NCBI RefSeq assembly: GCF_947039605.1
Contig: NZ_CAMQZG010000017.1
Span: 1 to 64,000 of the forward strand
Direction of reading: 5' to 3'
DNA length: 64,000 bases
Origin: an uncultured Clostridium sp.
Lineage (GTDB): Bacteria; Bacillota; Clostridia; Clostridiales; Clostridiaceae
Of this stretch, positions 59,609-64,000 are shown piece after piece; the stretch's first letter is position 1; each line of letters opens with the position of its first letter. A model generated the notes under the pieces. The model was not told the origin of the DNA and did not search any database. It saw nothing but the letters and a program-made list of their open reading frames with translations. The translations under genes and the position numbers were made by a program.

Positions 59609-59910
59609 ACTAATTTACTAACTGCTAAAGACTCTATAACAAGTTAGTACTATCCCCCTTTGTTACTTCCTTACATCATTTTTCTCACAATGTGTTACTA
59701 ATTTATGCATTTAACAGATTTTTTATACTATAACCACCAATAGTAAATTAAACCTATTATATATAAATATGAAAACTCCCTTTTCTTCTTTAATTATAAA
59801 CATTCACGAAATAGTCTAATTTTAAAAAAGGAAAATTTAGGATTATAATTAAATCAAGCAAACCTTAATTATAATAGAATCCGTAAATTCAAATTATTAG
59901 GAGTGATGTC

Positions 59911-60483
59911 ATGCTTTTTGAGACCGCAAAAGATAAATTTGAAAATTTACTTATGGAATATAATCTTTCACCATCACTTATAACATTAACATCAGCTGAT
60001 TTGAATACACTTCCTGATTCAATTCTTGATTCAGAAGTAAATAGCCGATATGTTTATGGAATAAAAGACAGTAAAATATTAACCTCTGCTATAATTCACA
60101 GACTTAATACTTATTGCCCTTTACTCAAGAAAGATATTATTTATAAGAACTTATTTTATGCTCATCTAGATAATATGCCTCCAAATACATTAAAACTAGG
60201 TAGAGCTTTCTATTTTCAAACTTACCTTTCAAAAAATACAATTTATATTTATGAACTAGATAATTTTGCTAGAGTTATAGATTCTCATGTTATTCCTCTG
60301 AATAACATAATTTCAATAAGCGATATAAAAAATCATATCGTTATTCAGGCAAAAACATCGCATTCAAAAGTAGCTTCAGATTTCTATTTTGTAAAAACAG
60401 AAGAAAATGATAAAAAGTTATTTAATATTTTAAGTGATGCAAATATATCTATTTCAAAAATAAAAGAAATACAACTTCAGTAA
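59911..60483 (+). CDS. Hypothetical protein, PH-like C-terminal half
   Basis: The 190-residue soluble protein has a helical N-terminal half and a beta-rich C-terminal half (ENTIYIYELDNFARVIDS-type region; VIPLNNIISISDIKNHIVIQ) that may form a bacterial PH-like fold. No catalytic motif. AGGAGTGATGTC precedes the ATG. The roughly 300-bp gap upstream shows no gene. Confidence 0.5.
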   Translation: MLFETAKDKFENLLMEYNLSPSLITLTSADLNTLPDSILDSEVNSRYVYGIKDSKILTSAIIHRLNTYCPLLKKDIIYKNLFYAHLDNMPPNTLKLGRAFYFQTYLSKNTIYIYELDNFARVIDSHVIPLNNIISISDIKNHIVIQAKTSHSKVASDFYFVKTEENDKKLFNILSDANISISKIKEIQLQ

Positions 60484-60484
60484 T

Positions 60485-60536
60485 AAGGAAAAAATAGATG
60501 TACATTTATTATGTGTATATCTATTTCTTCCTTAAT
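60485..60536 (+). terminator. First terminator after the gene at 59911
   Basis: AAGGAAAAAATAGAT...ATCTATTTCTTCCTT imperfect stem. Confidence 0.5.
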
Positions 60537-60543
60537 TAGAAAA

Positions 60544-60590
60544 TCAGCTATTATGAAAGTTTTTTTAAAGCTTTCATAATAGCTTTTTTT
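60544..60590 (+). terminator. Second terminator after the gene at 59911
   Basis: AGCTATTATGAAAG pairs with CTTTCATAATAGCT and is followed by TTTTTTATTTT. Confidence 0.8.
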
Positions 60591-60757
60591 ATTTTAAACT
60601 TATTTTTTTATATTTTATAAAATTTTTATAATTACTTTAAGGTATTTTTAAAATCATTTCCTATAATTAAAACATAGCAAAACACAGAAAACAAAAATAA
60701 AATTTAAAATAAATAAATAAATAAATTAAGCCAGTAGCTTAATCGGAGGTAGTTAAT

Positions 60758-61432
60758 ATGAATAAATTAGAATTATTATATAAAGTTGTGAAAGAAATAA
60801 AATCAAAAACAGAATTTAATGCCATTATAAATGCAAACATAATTAGAAATAACGAAGATATACTTTTAATGGAAAATGAAGTTTATAAAAATTGTGAAGC
60901 TAAACAAGCAACAGCACAAATTAGTGGTTTCTTTGTTTCAGAAGCAGGTAAAATTAACGTAGCTGAAAATGTTAACCTTTGGGATTTAAAATCTAAGAAA
61001 AAAGCTTATATGATGGAAATGAAATCTAAAATGGAAAATAGTGAAGATGGTCAAAAATTTAAACATAATTGCAAATTATCAAAAATGATGTTTGGTTTAA
61101 AAGTCTTAAATGAACTTGAATTATCAAAAGAAGATGATTTTAATGTACTTACACTTGATATGGCTGTTATCAAAAATATCATTGAAGAAAAAATGGCTAA
61201 TAAAAAATGTAAATGTGACCCTGAAAAGAAACTAGCAATAATGAGCGAAATGGGTATTCCAAAGGAACTTATTGCACTTCACTTCTTTGCAATGAAAGAG
61301 CTTCACAGTGGCTTTGATATTGCAGAAGCTAAAGTATACGTAGATGCTAACAATATGATTAATAAAATTGTTGTTGCTGGTAAATCAAGTTCAAATACTG
61401 ATACATTTAAAATACAAATTACATCAAAATAA
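60758..61432 (+). CDS. Hypothetical soluble protein
   Basis: The 224-residue protein is Lys/Glu/Met-rich with no membrane span. It has a short Cys motif NKKCKCDPEKK near residue 150 and a beta strand pair at the C-terminus (KVYVDANNMINKIVVAGKSS). I do not recognise a family. CGGAGGTAG precedes the ATG. A terminator follows, separating it from the two-component genes. Confidence 0.5.
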   Translation: MNKLELLYKVVKEIKSKTEFNAIINANIIRNNEDILLMENEVYKNCEAKQATAQISGFFVSEAGKINVAENVNLWDLKSKKKAYMMEMKSKMENSEDGQKFKHNCKLSKMMFGLKVLNELELSKEDDFNVLTLDMAVIKNIIEEKMANKKCKCDPEKKLAIMSEMGIPKELIALHFFAMKELHSGFDIAEAKVYVDANNMINKIVVAGKSSSNTDTFKIQITSK

Positions 61433-61477
61433 TATTTATCCCTTAATATTAGAATTGATTTTTTGTTAAAATATATT

Positions 61478-61518
61478 TTAGCCAACTTGTATCCCTTTCA
61501 AGTTGGCTATTTTAATTT
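61478..61518 (+). terminator. Terminator of the gene at 60758
   Basis: TAGCCAACTTG...CAAGTTGGCTA then TTTTAATTTG. Confidence 0.8.
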
Positions 61519-61556
61519 GTCTAAATATTGTATATTAGAGGTATAGAGGTGATTAT

Positions 61557-62684
61557 TTGAGAATACTAAAAAATAGTAAGTTACATAAAAAACTTCATGA
61601 AAAGCACAAAGAACATTGTCCACATTTTGAAAGAAATATCGAGGAGTTTTCACATATTAAAAGAGACTTTTTAATTTTTAAATTTATAACTTTGATTACA
61701 ACGCTTTGCATCATAACTTTCATCTTCCACTCTACTGGTTTTGCATCAATAGCGTTTTTTATAGCTGGAATTGTTCTAACAATCGAAATTATAAATATTG
61801 TAATGTATGATAAATTCAACAGAAAGATTTTAAAACCTGTTAAAGCTTTAAAAGATGCTGTTTTAAAAGTATCTGATGGTGACTATAGTGTTAGAGTAGA
61901 AAACAATATTAGAAATGAAATTGGTACACTTATAGATGAATTTAATGCTATGGCAGAAAAACTTGAAAAAAGTGAAATTTTAAAACTTGAATATGAAAAT
62001 AATCGTAAAGATTTAATCGCTAATATATCTCATGACCTAAAAACTCCTATTACCTCAATTAGTGGCTATGTAGATTTAATTCATGAGGGTGAAGTTACTG
62101 ATAAGGAAAAACTCAATAAATATTTAGATGTGGTAAAAACAAATTGTGACTACATGAATAATCTTATAGATGATTTATTTCTTTTCTCAAAACTTGATAT
62201 GCAAAGAGTTGTATTTGATTTTAATCCTATAAATATCTCTTACTACCTTGATGATATTATGGAGGAATTTAGTTTTATTTTTGAAGAAGATAATCAAATT
62301 TTCAGCTATAAAAATGCACTTCAAAAAACAGAAATTGTAAGTCTTGACCCTAAAACAATATATAGAACTATTAGAAATATAATAGGCAATGCAAGAAAAT
62401 ATGGTGGTAAAGATTTAAAAGTAGATGTTACTATATCTACTGATTCAGATTATGTATCAATATCAATTAAAGATAATGGTCCTGGAATTGAAAAAGAGCA
62501 CCTTGAAAATATCTTTGAAAGATTTTATAGAATTGATAAAGAGAGAACTAAAAACCTTATGAGTACTGGCCTTGGCCTTGCAATTGCAAAAGAAATAGTT
62601 ATCGCACATAATGGAACTATTGAAGCTTTTAGTGAAATTTCAAAAGGTAGTGAATTTATAATCAAACTACCAATTAGCAAATAA
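61557..62684 (+). CDS. Sensor histidine kinase
   Basis: The 375-residue kinase starts at TTG 61557 after AGAGGTGA. It has two membrane spans (about residues 40-62 and 66-82) with almost no loop between, a HAMP domain (about 85-140), a HisKA domain with the phospho-His in LIANISHDLKTPITSISGYV, and a HATPase with NARKYGG, DNGPGIE and STGLGLAIAKEI. The lack of an extracellular sensor domain suggests an intramembrane-sensing kinase of the kind linked to cell-envelope stress. The response regulator follows. Confidence 0.9.
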   Translation: MRILKNSKLHKKLHEKHKEHCPHFERNIEEFSHIKRDFLIFKFITLITTLCIITFIFHSTGFASIAFFIAGIVLTIEIINIVMYDKFNRKILKPVKALKDAVLKVSDGDYSVRVENNIRNEIGTLIDEFNAMAEKLEKSEILKLEYENNRKDLIANISHDLKTPITSISGYVDLIHEGEVTDKEKLNKYLDVVKTNCDYMNNLIDDLFLFSKLDMQRVVFDFNPINISYYLDDIMEEFSFIFEEDNQIFSYKNALQKTEIVSLDPKTIYRTIRNIIGNARKYGGKDLKVDVTISTDSDYVSISIKDNGPGIEKEHLENIFERFYRIDKERTKNLMSTGLGLAIAKEIVIAHNGTIEAFSEISKGSEFIIKLPISK

Positions 62685-62703
62685 ATTTAAAGGGGTTTTA
62701 CAT

Positions 62704-63390
62704 ATGAAAAAAATATTAGTAATTGAAGATGATATTAATATAGCAGAACTTGAGAGAGATTATCTTGAACTAAATGACTACTCAGTTGATATATCTCACA
62801 ATGGACTTGAAGGGTTTAAAAAAGCAATGCTTGGTATTTATGACCTTATAGTAGTTGATTTAATGCTCCCTGACAAAAGTGGTTTTGAAATAGTTAAAGA
62901 TTTTAGAACTTCCTTTGAAACTCCTATTATAATTGTTTCAGCTAAAACTGAAGATATAGATAAAATTAGAGGATTTGGATTTGGTGCAGATGACTATTTA
63001 ACCAAGCCATTTAGCCCTGCAGAGCTTGTCGCTAGAATAAAATCTCATATAATGAGATATGAAAGACTTGTTGGGACTAAAGAAAATAAAGAGATTATTG
63101 TAAACAAAGCTTTAGAGATACAAACAGATTCTCGTAAAGTCTTTATAAGAAGTAACGAAGTTATTTTAACTACAAAAGAATATGATTTACTACTCTTTCT
63201 AGCTAGTAATCCTAATATAGTTTTTACTAAAGATCAACTTTTTGATAAAATCTGGGGAAGTGAATACTATGGTGATACCGCAACAGTTGCAGTTCACATT
63301 CAAAAACTCAGAAAAAAAATCGAAAAAAATAGTGGAAGTCCTGAGTATATAGAAACTATTTGGGGTACTGGCTATAGATTTAACGATTAA
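62704..63390 (+). CDS. OmpR-family response regulator
   Basis: The 228-residue regulator has a receiver domain with Asp52 in IVVDLMLPDKSG and Lys in DYLTKPFSPAELVAR. Its winged-helix domain (about 130-226) carries VILTTKEYDLLLFLASNPNI and VAVHIQKLRKKIEKNSGSPE. It follows the kinase by 19 bp, so they form a pair. The targets are unknown. AAAGGGG precedes the ATG. Confidence 0.93.
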   Translation: MKKILVIEDDINIAELERDYLELNDYSVDISHNGLEGFKKAMLGIYDLIVVDLMLPDKSGFEIVKDFRTSFETPIIIVSAKTEDIDKIRGFGFGADDYLTKPFSPAELVARIKSHIMRYERLVGTKENKEIIVNKALEIQTDSRKVFIRSNEVILTTKEYDLLLFLASNPNIVFTKDQLFDKIWGSEYYGDTATVAVHIQKLRKKIEKNSGSPEYIETIWGTGYRFND

Positions 63391-63436
63391 AAATAAGGCT
63401 ATGTCTTTTAAATTTAAAAGACATAGCCTTATTTCA
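63391..63436. terminator. Bidirectional terminator after the two-component pair
   Basis: AAATAAGGCTATGTCTTTT pairs with its full complement. Confidence 0.85.
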
Positions 63437-64000
63437 TTAAAATGCTTTACTCATAACTCCATCAAGAATACAAAGTTTTTCTAAAGCTCCAACTTTTCCT
63501 TTTTTATATTTAGTTAAAAGAAGTAACGCTATTTCAGCTGTAATTTCTCTAACTAAACTTAAATCAACATCATTTGTAAGCATATCTATTGTCTCAAGAA
63601 TTGTTCTATAATCAATTTTATTTTCTAACATATCCTTGTGAAACTTACCTATATCTTTTGCAACAGAATCTGCATAAGCAATATTTAGCTCACCTTTTCT
63701 ATTTGCAAACTTTTCTAGTGATGCTACTACTACAGCTAAATCACCTCTAAGCTTAACACCACTTATTCTACAGCAATTAGCAACACCAATATCTATAGCA
63801 TTATCTCCATAATTTTTCACATTAAGATTTAAAAGTACTCTTAAAATATAAAGTGAGTTATTATAGAATTTATTTTTAAATATAGTATTTCTTATATTAA
63901 CTTCATTTTCACCTATTATTCCAACCTTCTCAAGGTAAGCTTTTCTTACATAAAACATATCAAAATTAGTTATCATCTCTCTAACTATTTCTTTTCCAAC
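63437..64000 (-). CDS. 3' end of an unidentified gene (partial)
   Basis: The minus-strand frame is open to the right edge of the window; codons before the internal ATG at 63976 also read as protein (VGKEIVRE). The visible 187 residues are helical, with SGVKLRGDLAVVVASLEKFA and REITAEIALLLLTKYKKGKV. I do not recognise the family. Confidence 0.6.
   Translation of the reverse strand, partial: VGKEIVREMITNFDMFYVRKAYLEKVGIIGENEVNIRNTIFKNKFYNNSLYILRVLLNLNVKNYGDNAIDIGVANCCRISGVKLRGDLAVVVASLEKFANRKGELNIAYADSVAKDIGKFHKDMLENKIDYRTILETIDMLTNDVDLSLVREITAEIALLLLTKYKKGKVGALEKLCILDGVMSKAF

Noticed and set aside
1..64000. Search for tRNA, rRNA, CRISPR arrays and intact insertion sequences
   Set aside because: No cloverleaf, rRNA core, repeat-spacer array or transposase with terminal repeats was seen by eye; short degenerate remnants may have been missed.

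Overview
The window looks like chromosome from a low-GC, endospore-forming, anaerobic Firmicute of the Clostridium type. The DNA is very AT-rich and the Shine-Dalgarno (SD) sequences are strong (GGAGG, AAGGGAG, GGGGTGA), with many TTG and GTG starts. A SleC-type spore cortex-lytic enzyme, a clostridial-type agr system and two UGA-decoded selenoproteins all point the same way. The genus is an inference. No rRNA, tRNA, CRISPR array or intact insertion sequence was seen.

Layout. 1-3.8 kb: the 3' end of a cell-wall-repeat surface protein, a 32-residue hydrophobic peptide gene, and a complete agr quorum-sensing locus (agrA-agrC-agrB-agrD, all minus strand) with an unannotated 47-residue agrD and a LytTR-type operator upstream of agrBD. 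4-6.1 kb: a TauE-type permease and two tandem nucleoside diphosphate kinase genes. 6.2-23 kb: a run of exported or membrane proteins of unknown role. Many share one layout: a membrane anchor or lipobox, a low-complexity Asn/Thr- or Glu/Asp/Lys-rich linker, and a small C-terminal domain. Among them are two flavodoxin-fold reductases, an MFS drug pump with a divergent TetR regulator, and a NERD-domain protein.

14.5-30 kb is the accessory zone. It holds three copies of a module made of a double BRO-N protein and a ribbon-helix-helix (RHH) protein. One copy carries a frameshift in each of its two genes. The zone also has an epsilon/zeta-like toxin-antitoxin pair, an HNH nuclease and a pair matching type II Thoeris anti-phage defence (a TM-macro effector and a TIR-like protein). 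A compact candidate structured RNA lies just downstream of the zeta gene.

30-46 kb: GNAT acetyltransferase, ABC-F ATPase, two tiny Trp-containing membrane proteins, a BioH/BioC pair for pimeloyl-ACP synthesis, SleC, an SdpR/SdpI-like pair, cardiolipin synthase, a single-domain globin, a repeat-rich secreted protein, two tandem HesB-like selenoproteins at 42.0-42.7 kb, a CPBP protease and CinA. A candidate C-rich small RNA lies between the last two genes.

46-64 kb: an EamA transporter; a mannose-family PTS operon (IIAB-IIC-IID-DUF956-manA) with a perfect cre site upstream; the ribulose monophosphate pair hxlA-hxlB; a YhgE/Pip-type membrane protein with a divergent LysR regulator; lipoproteins and hypotheticals; an OmpR-type two-component system; and the end of an unidentified gene that leaves the window.

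The best candidates for second looks are the tandem HesB-like selenoproteins, where in-frame TGA codons at equivalent positions are each followed by an identical GTTCTGGATGAAC hairpin core; the type II Thoeris pair; the BRO/RHH modules; the structured RNA candidate at 23.2 kb; and the C-rich sRNA candidate at 44.0 kb.
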